Assembly: GCA_008638375.1 (NCBI GenBank) | Contig: CM018052.1 | Location: forward strand, 18,796,071-18,860,070 | Origin: Nyssa sinensis | Lineage: Eukaryota > Streptophyta > Magnoliopsida > Cornales > Nyssaceae | Direction of reading: 5' to 3' | DNA: 64,000 nucleotides | Shown: piece by piece, positions 35,690 through 46,735 of the stretch | Numbering within the stretch: position 1 is the stretch's first letter | Layout: the number at the start of each line of letters is the position of its first letter | The notes under the pieces: model-generated | Told to the model about the DNA's origin: nothing | What the model saw: the letters and a program-made list of their open reading frames with translations, nothing else | Database searches by the model: none | Made by a program: the position numbers and the translations under genes

Positions 35690-37717
35690 ATCGGCATTAA
35701 GAGAGTTTTGAATCTTCATTGTCTTGTACCATATCAATATCACTTTCTTCTTCCTCTTCTTCATTCTCTTCAAACTCCTATACCATATCAAGATCACTCT
35801 ATTCTTTCTAGTGTGTCAGCTTAAGGAAGTTTAGGAACTATTTCTTCCTTTCCATCCTCCTGCACCTCAATCTCACCATGAGAGACTTCAATGTCGTCAA
35901 TCCCAGCCAGATTCAGGTCAGGATACTTCTTTCAAAGCTTGGCCCTAAAGGTATGGTACCCATGCTCGATCAACTCTCCACCCATGTCCTCAACCTCAGC
36001 CTTTATGTCAGCCTCGGTTTGAGCTCTGAAAAATTTAGCAGTGTCTTAGAATTTCTTGAGGGAGACAAATTGGAAGTCTTCAAACCTCTTTTTGACGTCT
36101 TCTAACTCCAAAACTAGAGCATCCCTCTCAGACTGCAAGATAGAATAGGAATTAAAATATTCCCTTAACTTCTCCTTAGTTACAGAGGCAGTGGACTAGG
36201 ACATCCCCAGCAGCGGCCTGGCTTCATTGAGTTTAGATTGAAGGTTGTGAATCTACTCAGAGTCTATTGAAGAATCTATGATGGCTGCAAGGCCATGTAC
36301 CGTATGAAAAAGAAACAAGCAATAGTTAGATCAAAACGGATCACAGAACAAAAAAAGAAAGGAAAAAAGGAAATGAGAAGAGCCCATCAGAGCTTATCTT
36401 CAATTGGAATGACAACAAGTCTTTGGCTGTCTTCTGCACCTTCAACCCTTTGAATTGACTTGGTTCTGTAGCCCAAGACTCATCAAAGGCCTTCTTTACG
36501 GCCAGAGTGCTAGAATCATAAGGCATTGGGGAGGCACCAATAGCTTTACCCTTCCTCCACTTCTTCATTAAAACTGCAGGTGTAGGGGGGACCAAGGGCT
36601 CGAGAGTAGGAGACTTCCTCATATCCTCAAAAATCGTTTGGTCTGGGGAGTTGGATAGGAACCTCCTCATCTTCACTTAGAGGGGAGGTTCGGCAGGGGA
36701 AGAACTCTCCCCCACCTTCTTCTTCTTCCTTAGGGCCCATCCGAACATTAAGGACTTATTCAAGTTCTTAGCCCTATCCTTTACCAGCCCGGCCTCTAGA
36801 TTAGTGGGGGTGATGATGGCATTGTGCACGCAGTTGCTGGTCTAGAGGAGTCTTTCTGTACCTCTTTTAGAGATCAATAGAAAAAATTGACCTCTTCTAA
36901 GCCCTCTTGTTTGCATAAGAAAATATCAAATTCAAATCAAGCAATACATAAGCAAAGGAAAACCCAAAACAGAGATAAAAATGGTTAGAAGAGGGATCTC
37001 ACCCTTGATCCTAGTACTCCGGGGAATGGTTGAAGTCTGGCTCTCAAAATCTTTGAGCTCCCATCCTCCTCGTACGAAGAAGTACCATTTTTTTCAAGTC
37101 TTATTGGAAGTAGGTACTTAGGAGAGGGGTTTGAACCCCTTGTCAAAAGATATGAAGAACATGCCCTCCAACTTCAGAAATTTCAAGTCCATGTTGCTCC
37201 GAATCAATAAAAGGTCAACCTTGACACTGTTCATATGACCTAAAATTATGAACTCCAATAAATGCCTCCAACTATTGATATTTAGGTCGGCAGGGCATAT
37301 GTTGAACCAACTGAAAAAATCCCTAATCAGGGGATGGAAGGGAAACCTAAGCCCGATCTTAAACCACTCGAGATGGACACAAATCTCGCCCTGACCAATA
37401 TCGGATGGGCGATCCATTGGTCCAGGCACCCTACAAGTTACATTTGAGAGGAAGTCGAAAGTAGCCCTTAGAGCATCCAACATGCCCTAAGTGATGGCGC
37501 TTTCTCCCTCCTCCTTTTGGGAAGGCCTACCCGAGGTTTTGCCCGCTACATTTATAGGCTCTATAAAGGCCTCTACTATCCTAAGTTTTGGGCTAGGGGT
37601 GGGATGCCTAACTATCCTATTCTCTAAGTCTCCTGAAGAACTACTGCCTATAATGTTTATTTCATATTGAACAGATGTCTCTGAAGAACTCTCTAATCCA
37701 TAACCGATGCCTGCCAA
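35690..37717 (-). pseudogene. antisense extra ORF (aORF) of the Tat element
   Basis: On the opposite strand to gag-pol. It begins MAGIGYGLESSSETS at 37717 and, after one in-frame stop, gives the core CRVPGPMDRPSD, GEICVHLEWFKIGLRFPFHP, NSWRHLLEFI and later KKWYFFVRGGWE. This matches the 'putative gypsy-type transposon' domain (Pfam Transposase_28) found in antisense ORFs of Tat elements. The middle (36341-36676) is Lys/Ser/Pro-rich. The C-terminal part is coiled-coil-like (ERDALVLELEDVKKRFED) with an acidic tail near 35850. Function unknown. Several stops and frameshifts. The same ORF occurs in the second Tat element at 57248. Confidence 0.78.
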
Positions 37718-38137
37718 GGCGTTTGAGGCGATGTTGTGAAATTAAAAGACGAAGAATAAAGAAGGGAAAATAACCAAAAGTAAATCAAACCTAATCAGAA
37801 ACTTGATCGGAGAATGAGCTTCGTACGATGGAGATCTTCTCACTTTATTTTTCTCAATGAGCGACAAAGTTCTTTTGAAAGCAATGAAACTGAAGAAAAG
37901 AGGGGCACCAATGTATCCCCTCTCTTTTTATAAGGACTTGGCGAAGTGGAGTAATGGGGGGCCATGATTTTGAACCGTTGCGGTGGTTAAAGAAATGATG
38001 GCTTCGAAAATCTAATCGACAGTTGACGCAATAAATGTCACATCAACGACTGTCGTAGAAGGTGAAGCAGTACGCTAGTAATTATGGCACGTGACTTTTC
38101 AGAAACCCTAAACCTTAGCTACCGAATACACTAAATT

Positions 38138-38157
38138 GAGGCCTAGGGGGGAGTAAC
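38138..38157 (+). other. polypurine tract of the Tat element
   Basis: The aggcctaggggggag run, with a few extra bases, precedes the 3' LTR. The minus-strand Tat element at 56303 has the same cctagggggg core next to its LTR. Confidence 0.75.
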
Positions 38158-38745
38158 TAATATACCATAAAATGACATACCAATTCAGACATGACACATT
38201 TATGCACAAAGCACTTACGTACACAGACCAAGAAAAGGCTCTTCTATCTAGAACAGACAGACACACAGGGTTCAGAGCTTCTTTGTTCGGAATGGCGCAG
38301 GATCTCCATGCCTTCCTCTAGAGCAGGAAACACGAGGTATGTCCCTAGAGGGGTCCCGAGCTGATCACCGCCTTACATGCCCTACCGACCTTGGAATAAG
38401 GACACTGAATGCGACATGGAAACTACTATTCTCGGATATCTTCCAATCCCCACTCCTATGAGGAGCAGAGTTCAATATGGCAATTACCATCTTCGGATAT
38501 CGTCAAATCCCTATTCTTGCGACTCCAAATCCTAATCAACTTAGGAAGTATGCACCATATAAATACAACCCTAAGGTGTGCTTTTCAATTACAGTCAATC
38601 AATTTTTTTCAATAACAGTTTTTTATTTTACTAACTTTATCATCAGAGCGGCTACCATCGGAGCCTACTCGGTGGCCCTCTGATCTTTGAGTTCTTGACA
38701 AGTGACGAAAAGCGGAAGCCCCATTGATCAGAAAGTGCAACATCA
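38158..38745 (+). repeat. 3' LTR of the Tat element
   Basis: 588 bp, starts taatataccataaaatgac (G-to-A changes relative to the 5' copy) and ends gtgcaacatca; followed by target duplication ctatt. Confidence 0.95.
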
Positions 38746-38898
38746 CTATTGATAGTCGAATAATTCTGAGAGTTTATTCTATTGATGAAAAAAAAATCAA
38801 GATGAAATAATTTAATACTTCTATATTTGTCCAAAAAACCATAGAATTTGAGACTTCAACTGCCCAATTGTCACTTGAGGTTTTAGCACTTTCACAGG

Positions 38899-39386
38899 CA
38901 GAGTCAGCTCTAGACAATTGGATGCTTAAAGCGATAAAATGAAAAACTCTAAATGAGGTCTTTTTAAATATTAATAGAATTTTTTACTTTATTATATATA
39001 TATATATTATATTTACTTTTCTTAAATAAAATTAATTGTTTTCAACAAGAGAAAAGTATATATTAAATGAAACTCTAATAATAGAGTTTTTACATAATTT
39101 TTTTATTTAAATAGATAGTAATAAAATATTAGAATAAAATACCAAATAAAATTTTATTAATAGAATTAAGTTTTATTTTTTTATGGGGCCTTTTAATAGT
39201 GTTCGAATTTTATTAAACTTGGACTTCTAATTTGATTATACTATAAATTCATAAATTTTGAGCCTTTTGTAGAGTTAGACGTTTATTAATTTTAGAATTC
39301 TAATTTGATTATACTATAGTATATAAAATTTGGGACCTTATTTTTAAGTTCGGCTTAAAGCGATTTTTATAATTGAGCCGCACCTG
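38899..39386. mobile_element. hAT-type MITE, 488 bp
   Basis: Flanked by a perfect 8 bp duplication ttcacagg (38891-38898 and 39387-39394). Ends cagagtcagctc and gagccgcacctg are imperfect inverted repeats with cag...ctg termini. Interior AT-rich, with cttaaagcgat near both ends in direct form. No coding. Confidence 0.78.
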
Positions 39387-39394
39387 TTCACAGG

Positions 39395-39840
39395 TCATAT
39401 GATTACAACACAAACCATAAAAATGGGCCAGCCAATTACCGCAGGATAACATATCAAATTTAGTGTTGCAACACTTCTTAAATTTTTATTTGAAATTTTT
39501 ATCCAAAATATTGTGATTAATAATAATACTTTAAATCATATAATTAATGTGATCGTATTACATCATTGTCACATCATTTAGAATTTAAAAAGTTACATCA
39601 TTCAATCTGAAAACGGAGGCTTTTAACCTCACTTCCTATCGTGACTGGTTCCATGATATTTGCCAGTTATCTTGATCGTGATAATTTTGGAATTTGGTTA
39701 CAATTTCTTGGTTGCTTTGGAGAAAACAGAATGAGACTTAATTAAGGGAGTTAGTCGTCCGCGGCCAGAGCTGGCCACATTTGCCCTTCTTATTAACATA
39801 AATTTAAGAATTCTCAATTGCTCCCGCCTCCCGATTTGGT
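39395..39840. other. intergenic spacer
   Basis: No gene or repeat recognised; AT-rich on the left, mixed composition near 39760-39840. Confidence 0.45.
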
Positions 39841-39848
39841 TCAGAATT

Positions 39849-40340
39849 GGCATCCCCTAATGGTCAGTTATTTAAGGCTAATTTTGATGCAGCATTGTTT
39901 AAGTTTTTGGGTTTAATAGGGATTGGGGTGATGGTTCGTGATGATGCTAGTAACTTTATTGGTGGGATGTCCCAGAAGGTTAAAGCTTCTATGGATGTTG
40001 TAATGGCAGAATCCCTGGCAGCTTTTCATGCTGTTTGCTTTGTTGCTGATATTGGAATTAAGGGATGTCCCATGATTGGGGTAAAGCTTCCGCTATGGTT
40101 TTGTTAGCCTCTTTTAGTGGTTTAATCCGGATGGCTAATTCTCCTTGTTTTATAGTGGACATTGGGAATGTTCTAGGTTGGGTTTCCTCATGATTCTTGT
40201 ATAGTATTGAGGACCTTTTTTTCCTTTCTTGTCTTTTGGGTGATTTCTTTTGGAGATTCTATAATTCTCTCTTTTTCTCTATAGCCCTTGGGACATGATC
40301 TCTACTCAATAATATTCTTCTTTTTAAAAAATAAAAAGTA
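39849..40340 (+). pseudogene. 5'-truncated LINE tail with RNase H domain
   Basis: A frame from 39849 reads PNGQLFKANFDAALFKF, GIGVMVRDD and VVMAESLAAFHAV, the plant RNase H (RVT_3) pattern with the Asp and Glu catalytic positions present. It then breaks. An untranslated tail follows and ends in an A-rich run (taaaaaataaaaag). An 8 bp duplication tcagaatt (39841-39848, 40341-40348) flanks the segment, as expected for target-primed reverse transcription with 5' truncation. Alternative: a processed fragment of an RNase H gene. Confidence 0.7.
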
Positions 40341-40350
40341 TCAGAATTAA

Positions 40351-40718
40351 TGCGGAACGGAAACGTGGAAAGAAGAATCGAATACGTCTAATTTCTTAGT
40401 AACAAAATAACAAGGGGACTCCTCACCCAACAAGAAAAATTAATTCTCTAAAATTCATAATTGAATTATTATTGATAAAAAAAGTTAATGATAATGACTT
40501 GTTATATCATATTTATAGTGCTAAAATACTCTTATTTTGACTAAAAAACAAAAACTATTATTTTTATACTAATCCTACTACAATAAAGACTCGTAATTCG
40601 AATAGAAAACTACTAATTCCTATATTTTTTATACTAATCCTAATAAAAAAAAATTAATCCTAATACAACTCTAAAATAACTTTCTTTATTTTTAGGATAC
40701 CAAATCTATCCTACATCA
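40351..40718 (-). repeat. LTR copy 1 of the gypsy array
   Basis: Contains gtgctaaaatactctt, tactaatcctac and ccaaatctatcctacatca. Its low-coordinate end lies two bases from the right target duplication of the LINE. Confidence 0.8.
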
Positions 40719-40934
40719 ATCTCTCCTACTTGAAAATAACTCGTTCTCAAGTTAACTGGATGTACGCTACCACGAACTCGTCCGTAACCATGTTAAATTT
40801 TGGAAGAATAGTTGAATATTCAAAGATTTCTTCTACCACATCTTCTATGAAGTCGATAATTTTAGGCCATTTGTTTTATGATAATAATGCTCTAATAATA
40901 AAACAAAAATTAACTTTTTGATCCACCACAATTT

Positions 40935-41848
40935 CAATCTTACTATCAGCATTAGAATCATCTTTCACGAATTCAGGTTCAGCTTTATCATCTTTAGTGT
41001 TGACAATTTCAATGTGAATTTCTTATTTCTTTGTAATAACTTCTTCCAATAGAATAAAATTTTCATTCAATTCTTCTTCTACACTAATTATTTCAGCAAT
41101 ATCAATAGAAATGAATTCTACTTTATTTTCTATTAACTCCTTGTGGTCATCTTTAATTGATGAAATAATTTGATTTGCATCTCTTATGATAAGTGGGTCT
41201 TTGACTTCATTCAACGGCTCAATATGTATAACCTTATCAGTTAAAGTTACTTCAACAATTTTAGATTTTGCTTGTGTTTTTGTCTTGGTGCTTTCCCATG
41301 ATAATTTGTATTTATCTTTTAAAATCTACAAATAATTTTTTGGTAAAAATCTAATCATCAAAAAGTTCATCATTCTTGGCCATGAACGAATGCACTTTTT
41401 TCTTTACAATGTCTATGCCTTTCTAAATCAAGCCACCATTTTTTTGCAAAGCCTATAAGCTTATCTTCTGCTCAAAAATATATTTTTTTGTTCTGAAAAT
41501 TTCAAATTATTAAGACAATCATCCAAATCATAAACCCAATCATGAAAATCTTCAAGATAAAAATTATCATCAAAATCAAGAAGTTTTTCGTAATTGCGAA
41601 TAACTCTATCTTCATGCTGGCCTTGAGCAAATCCTTCAGCATGGGTCTTGTCAACTGAAAGATCACTAGGAGCATTAAGATTGAGTCGCATGAGCATCTG
41701 TTGTATAGCACCAACCTGATTATTGATCTGTGCTAAATGTTGCCCCTGTTTGTTAATCATCGCCCATAAAGCCTTCGTCCCACGACGAACGTCAATGAGA
41801 TTTTTGATTTCATCTCTATTAATTGCCATCAAGTCAAGTAAAGCATCG
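40935..41848 (-). pseudogene. gag-like gene fused to acidic tail, copy A
   Basis: Minus-strand reading after the PBS: YQSDALLDLMAINRDE, a coiled-coil-like QGQHLAQINNQVGAIQQM, then the gag core DDNFYLEDFHDWVYDLDD and RFLPKNYL near 41350. Instead of the remainder of gag and pol, the frame runs into a Glu/Asp/Ile-rich tail (IEPLNEV, IISSIKDDHKEL, 41023-41214). Interrupted by several stops. The gag core pattern (W..L..F) is that of chromovirus-type gag. The tail matches nothing I recognise. Confidence 0.6.
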
Positions 41849-41864
41849 CTCTGATACCAAATAA

Positions 41865-42273
41865 TACATAACGAAAATATGGAAAGGAGAATCGAACACG
41901 TCGAATTCCTTAGTAACAAAATAACATGGGGACTCCTCACCCAACAAGAGAAAATAATTCTCCAAAATTATTAATTGAATTAATATTGATAAAAAAAAAT
42001 TAATGATAATGACCTATTACATCATATTTATAGTGCTAAAATACTCCTATTTTGACTAGGAAACAAAAACTCTTATTTTTATACTAATCGTACTATAATA
42101 AAGACTAGTAATTCAAATAGGAAACTACTAATTCCTATATTTTTTATACCAATCCTAATAAAACAAGAAAACTAGAGAAATTAAGAATAAATTAAAATTA
42201 AAAACTAAATAATCCTAATACAATTCTAAAATAACTTTCTTTATTTTTAGGGTACCAAATCTGACCTACATCA
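41865..42273 (-). repeat. LTR copy 2 of the gypsy array
   Basis: Full-length copy; directly abuts the partial copy at 42276. Confidence 0.8.
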
Positions 42274-42275
42274 GT

Positions 42276-42633
42276 GCACCATGGAGACTCCTCACTCAAC
42301 AAAAGAAAACAATTCTCCAAAATTTGTAATTGAATTAATATTGATAAAAAAAAAAAAAAGTTAATGATAATGACCTATTACATCCTATTTATAGTGCTAA
42401 AATACTTCTATTTTGATTAGGAAACAAAAACTCCTATTTTTATATTAATCCTACTGCAATAAATACTAGTAATTCAAATACGAAACTACTAATTCTTATA
42501 TTTTCTATATTGATCCTAAGAAAACAAGAAAACTAAAAAACTTAAGAATAAATTAAAATTAAAAACTAAATAATCCTAATACAACTCTAAAACAACTTTT
42601 CTTATTTTTAGGGTCTCATATTTGTCCTACATA
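42276..42633 (-). repeat. LTR copy 2b, partial
   Basis: Begins at the ggagactcctcactcaac block, so about 60 bp of one end is missing; otherwise collinear with copy 2. The junction gtgcacc is probably the recombination point. Confidence 0.8.
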
Positions 42634-42693
42634 AGTCTCTCCCACTTGAAAACAACTCGTCTTTGAGTTAAATAGATGTATGCGACCACAAAC

Positions 42694-43812
42694 TCATCCA
42701 TAACCCGACAATAATAATTGAATAAGTAAATATTCCAAAAAAATTTCTACCACATCTTTCATGAAATCCGTAACTCTAGGCCTTTGTATTGATGATAATA
42801 TTGTTCCTATAATGAAACAAAAATTATCTTCATGATCGTCTACAAGTTCAATATTCTTAGAAGTATGAAAATCATCCTTCGCGAATTCAAGTTGGTTTCC
42901 ATCATTAACGTTGACAACTGTCATTGAAATTTTTTTTTTCTCTTCCATAAAAGAATTTGTTGAGTCTACTAAATCTGAATTTTCTTCTTCTTTCTCCACA
43001 ATAAAATTTTCAAGCAATTCCTCTTCTTTTTCTATCGCAGCGACTGTTTCAACAATATTAATGGAAATAAACTCAAATTTATTTTCTATTGACTCCTTAT
43101 GATCATCTTCAATGGATGAAATAATTTGATCTGCGTATCCTATGTTAGGAGGGTCTTCTACAAAAATGTTGACTTCTTTCAACGGTTCAATATGTGCAAC
43201 CTTATAAGTTAAAGTTACTTCAACAATTTCAGATTTTACTTATGTGTTTTTCTTGGTACTTTCCCATGATGCCCTGTATTTATCTTCTAAAATCTACAAA
43301 TAATTTCTAGGCAAAAATCTATTCATAAGCAGTTTCATTATTCTTGGCCATGAACAAATGTATCTTTTCTTTGCATCTGTCTATGACTTTGTAAATCAAG
43401 TTACCATCTTTTTGTAAATCCAATGAGTTTATTTTTTGTCTAAAAATATTTTTTTTGTTCTGAAAGTCTCAAATCATTAAAACAATCATCCAAATCAAAA
43501 ACCCAATCATGAAAATCTTTAAGATAAAATTATCATTAAAATTTGAAAGTCTTTCGTAATTACGAATAGCTCTGTCTTTAGGCTGACCTCAGACAAATCC
43601 TCCGCCACAGTTCTTGTTGATTGGAGGGTCTCTAGAGGTATTAAAATTAAGTCGCATGAGCGTCTATTATATTGCACCAATTTGATCGTTGATGTGTGCT
43701 AATTGTTGCCTTTGTTCATCAATTGTTGCCCATAAAGCTTCCATCCCACGACGAACTTCAGTGGAGTTTGGATTTTCGACTCTGTTGTTTGCAATAAAGC
43801 CAGGCAAACCCT
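42694..43812 (-). pseudogene. gag-like gene fused to acidic tail, copy B
   Basis: Same layout as copy A: YQSEGLPGFIANNRVE, QRQQLAHINDQIGAI, a decayed gag core, RFLPRNYL, then an open 162-residue acidic tail (42694-43182) with IEPLKEVNIFVEDPP, IISSIEDDHKESIENK and runs of Glu. Keeping this tail open in B while the core has decayed may be chance, or it may reflect later loss of constraint. Function unknown. Confidence 0.6.
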
Positions 43813-43830
43813 CGCTTTGATACCAAATAG

Positions 43831-44248
43831 TGTAGAACAGAAACGTGGAAAGGAGAATTGAACGCGTTGAATTCCTTAGTAATAAAGTAATATAGGGACT
43901 CGTCACCTAACAAGAAAAAATAATTTTTCAAAACTCGTAATTGAATTAATATTGATAAAAAAAAGTTAATGATAATGACCTATTACATCATATTTATAGT
44001 GGTAAAATATTCTTATTTTGACTAGGAGACAAAAACTCATATTTTTATACTAATCCTATTACAATAAAGACTAGTAATTCAAATAAAAAAATTACTAATT
44101 CCTATATTGTTTATACTAATCCTAATAAAAATAATAAATCTAGAGAAATTTAAAATAAATTAAAATTAAAAATTAAAAATTAAACAATTCTAACACAACT
44201 CTAAAATAACTTTCTTTATTTTTAGGATACCAAATCTATCCAACATCA
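43831..44248 (-). repeat. LTR copy 3 of the gypsy array
   Basis: Starts (plus strand) tgtagaacagaaacgtgg and ends ccaacatca; adjacent PBS on the left. Confidence 0.8.
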
Positions 44249-45590
44249 AGTATTATAAATAAATCTTTCTAACAGTTCCATCAGCTAAGATGTTTTTTCA
44301 TTTTTAATTCTTTTTTCCATGCAGTAATTGAGTTATTCTCTTCTATTTTATTATTAGAATGGGAAAATGGAAAACCAACTAATTCAGTGGTGGAAGAAGT
44401 TGGCCATAATTGTTGAAACACATTGACGTAGACGGAAGGACGCGACAGTGATTTGATTTTTTTCTCCTCGTCAAAAAAATCACCACCATGTCTTTTATTC
44501 CCTTTTTTATAACTTATTTTCTTTTGGGAGGGGCGGGTGACTCAAAAAAAAAAAAATAATAATAATAATAATAATAATACTTAATTTCATATAAGATAAA
44601 AAGAATTTTTTTTACTTCATGTAATTGTTATAATTTTAGTAGATCACATGTGTACTCACATATATATTATATAATTATTTAATTTTCATAATAAAAAATT
44701 AAAAATTAAAAAAATCAAAAAATACATATGCATTACATGTGAATGCGTATGTGACCCACTAAAGTTATGACATGTACGTGGGTACCTAATTTGGAACTAA
44801 GCATTGTCCAAAAAAAAAAATTAAGAAAATTTTTTGTATGAGCCTGATTTATAAATCAAGTCAATCATAATGTGTCTTGTGGGTGATTTTTTATCCAATT
44901 ATTTAACTTTGAGAGGACAAAAACTTTTTTGTCTAGTTGGCATACCGTGATTAATTTGGCCACAAATTTTAGCTCATTGATATGGTCCATCGAGAGTTAC
45001 TCAAAAAATAAAAGGTAACATGTCCAAGTTAATTGAGTGACATCTCATGTAAGATGGTAATAAGGTGGGTTGAGGGTGGGAGTTCCTCTCCTATCTTTGT
45101 TCTGTCTAAAGGGAGCTTTCTCTCATTCCTATCTCACCACATTAGTTTTGTTCCCTGTCTTTGTCTCTATCCCTTGCCTTCAAATCTTGTCTCTGCCCAC
45201 CCTCAGTAGAAAAATTAATCTTATTAAGTTTCTAAAATTAAAACTAATAAAATAATATTATTACAAATAACAATTTATATATACAAATTATATATACATA
45301 AATTTTGGTTTATATATTTGAGGATATTTAAGGAAATATGAAAATATTTAAAAGTATTTAAGTAATTTTAATATATAATTGGATAGGACGAGATTGGGCG
45401 AGGTAGGATACCTAAATATATTCTTGATCCAAACTCAGTGTTGAGTTTTAATCTATTTCTCCATCATTACCCCACCCTCATTAATTTTTTTTTTTCAAAC
45501 ACATCTCATTAGGAGTCTGACATTTTGTCATCTCTAATCTCATATTTATATGAGATAGGATAAATCTATCCTTACCTTCTAAATTTACCA
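44249..45590. other. AT-rich spacer with microsatellite and a possible foldback
   Basis: (AAT)n at 44557-44579. A loose inverted repeat spans about 44624-44770 (ataattttagtagatcacat against atgtgacccactaaagttat), possibly an old MITE. No gene. Confidence 0.45.
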
Positions 45591-45718
45591 AAAAATATAT
45601 ACACGCTGATGTGGCAGCGTGTCATTAATTATACATCATATCATGATATGATGTGATATGATATATAACCAATGACACGCTGCCACATAAGCGTGTATAA
45701 CTTTTTGGTAAAATTTTT
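45591..45718. mobile_element. foldback MITE
   Basis: Arms aaatttaccaaaaaatatat with acacgctgatgtggcagcg on the left, and cgctgccacataagcgtgt with tttttggtaaaattt on the right, about 45 bp each. They surround a palindromic atcatatcatgatatgat loop. The outer flank tgcatagcattgctc resembles the aatgctaggctta ends of the MITE at 16165. Confidence 0.75.
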
Positions 45719-46556
45719 ATGTATGCATAGCATTGCTCTATGAGATATCATGATTTCAAGTATCATTAAATGTCTTATTTGTTATCATTGTTTTTCAAGT
45801 AGTTCTTAAGAAAGAGACTCATATAACCTGAATAAGTCAATATCAAAATAAGAATTATCCACTTCAATCTTTTATAAATATACTAACTTTATCGAATTTT
45901 TTTAAACTTTTAATATAAAATCAAAAAACTTTAGTGTAAATTTTAGAGGATTGAGTAATAAGTTCTTCATAAAGTCACAAGAGCCGGAGAACATGGCAAT
46001 GCACTAGTAGTAGCTGTTGAAAGAATAAGAAGCATGAACCTTGATGCGATAGGGCTGCGATTGTAAAAAGTGGGGTAATTTTGTTATTAAGAATAAAATA
46101 ATAGTATCGTCTCATTATTATTGGACTTGAAATCACACAATTTAAAAACTCAAAGGCTTTTGAACCTTAACCTCTAAACACTTATTTTAAAAGATCTTTC
46201 ATTAATTAATTCTAAATTTTAATATAACACAAAAGAAAACATCTAAAATGCCTCCTACCACATCTCAAAATCTATTGATATTCCGAAATACAGTGCATCA
46301 TACTTTATAATTGATATATCATAATAATATAGTATCACATTATTTGAGACAGAAAATATAACATTGCTCTTTTCTAAATCCATCTTAGTAAAAATTGGTA
46401 CACGGATAACTTGTCGTCTATATTTAGATTGTTCGTAATTCTTTTTGTTTTTTTAAAAAAAAGGCCTAGTCAATCACTTCTTACTAGCTCTTCTTTATTA
46501 TAATTTTGTGCGAACTTCTATAATTGAAGTACCATTATTTTTGGTATAGAAGTTCT
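45719..46556. other. upstream region of the TOD1-like gene
   Basis: No repeat ends or genes identified. Probable promoter and intergenic DNA of the gene that starts at 46736. Confidence 0.5.
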
Positions 46557-46565
46557 TATAAAAAA
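46557..46565 (+). promoter_or_regulatory. probable TATA box of the TOD1-like gene
   Basis: tataaaaaa lies 179 bp before the chosen ATG. This would put transcription start near 46590, giving a 5' leader of about 145 bp that contains an A19-type tract (46670-46688). Confidence 0.5.
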
Positions 46566-46735
46566 GGGAACCTTACTCTTCTCTGTAAATGAAGAATGTG
46601 CCGCTGCTGGCTTCGGCAAATCATTCGTCACTTTTACACATTGGCAAATGTAAAATAATGAAGCAATTGAAAAAAAAAAAAAAAAAAACAGACAGAAGGG
46701 AAAATAAAAGGGAGGAAATTCGTGGTTATGACTTT

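Larger units (their letters stand above)
28493..38745 (+). mobile_element. complete Tat-lineage Ty3/gypsy retrotransposon, 10.25 kb
   Basis: Two 588 bp LTRs (28493-29080, 38158-38745) are flanked by the same 5 bp ctatt (28488-28492 and 38746-38750). Order: LTR, PBS, gag, protease, RT, two RNase H modules, integrase, tandem repeats, antisense extra ORF, polypurine tract, LTR. The dual RNase H, aORF and Tat-type PBS place it in the Tat lineage. LTRs differ at very roughly one position in eight by eye, mostly transitions, so the insertion is old. Every ORF is interrupted. Confidence 0.95.
40351..44248 (-). mobile_element. recombined array of short non-autonomous Ty3/gypsy elements
   Basis: Four copies of one ~360-420 bp LTR in the same orientation: 40351-40718, 41865-42273, 42276-42633 (missing one end) and 43831-44248. 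They enclose two internal regions of about 1.15-1.2 kb. On the minus strand each internal region starts with an initiator-Met PBS (tggtatcagagc at 41849-41860; one-base variant at 43814-43825) and ends in a purine-rich aagtgggagagact next to the LTR. The order LTR-internal-LTR-LTR'-internal-LTR indicates tandem insertion or unequal recombination. No pol. Confidence 0.82.

Noticed and set aside
44624..44770. Foldback MITE as a firm call
   Set aside because: The inverted similarity is loose and no target duplication was found; mentioned only in the spacer note.
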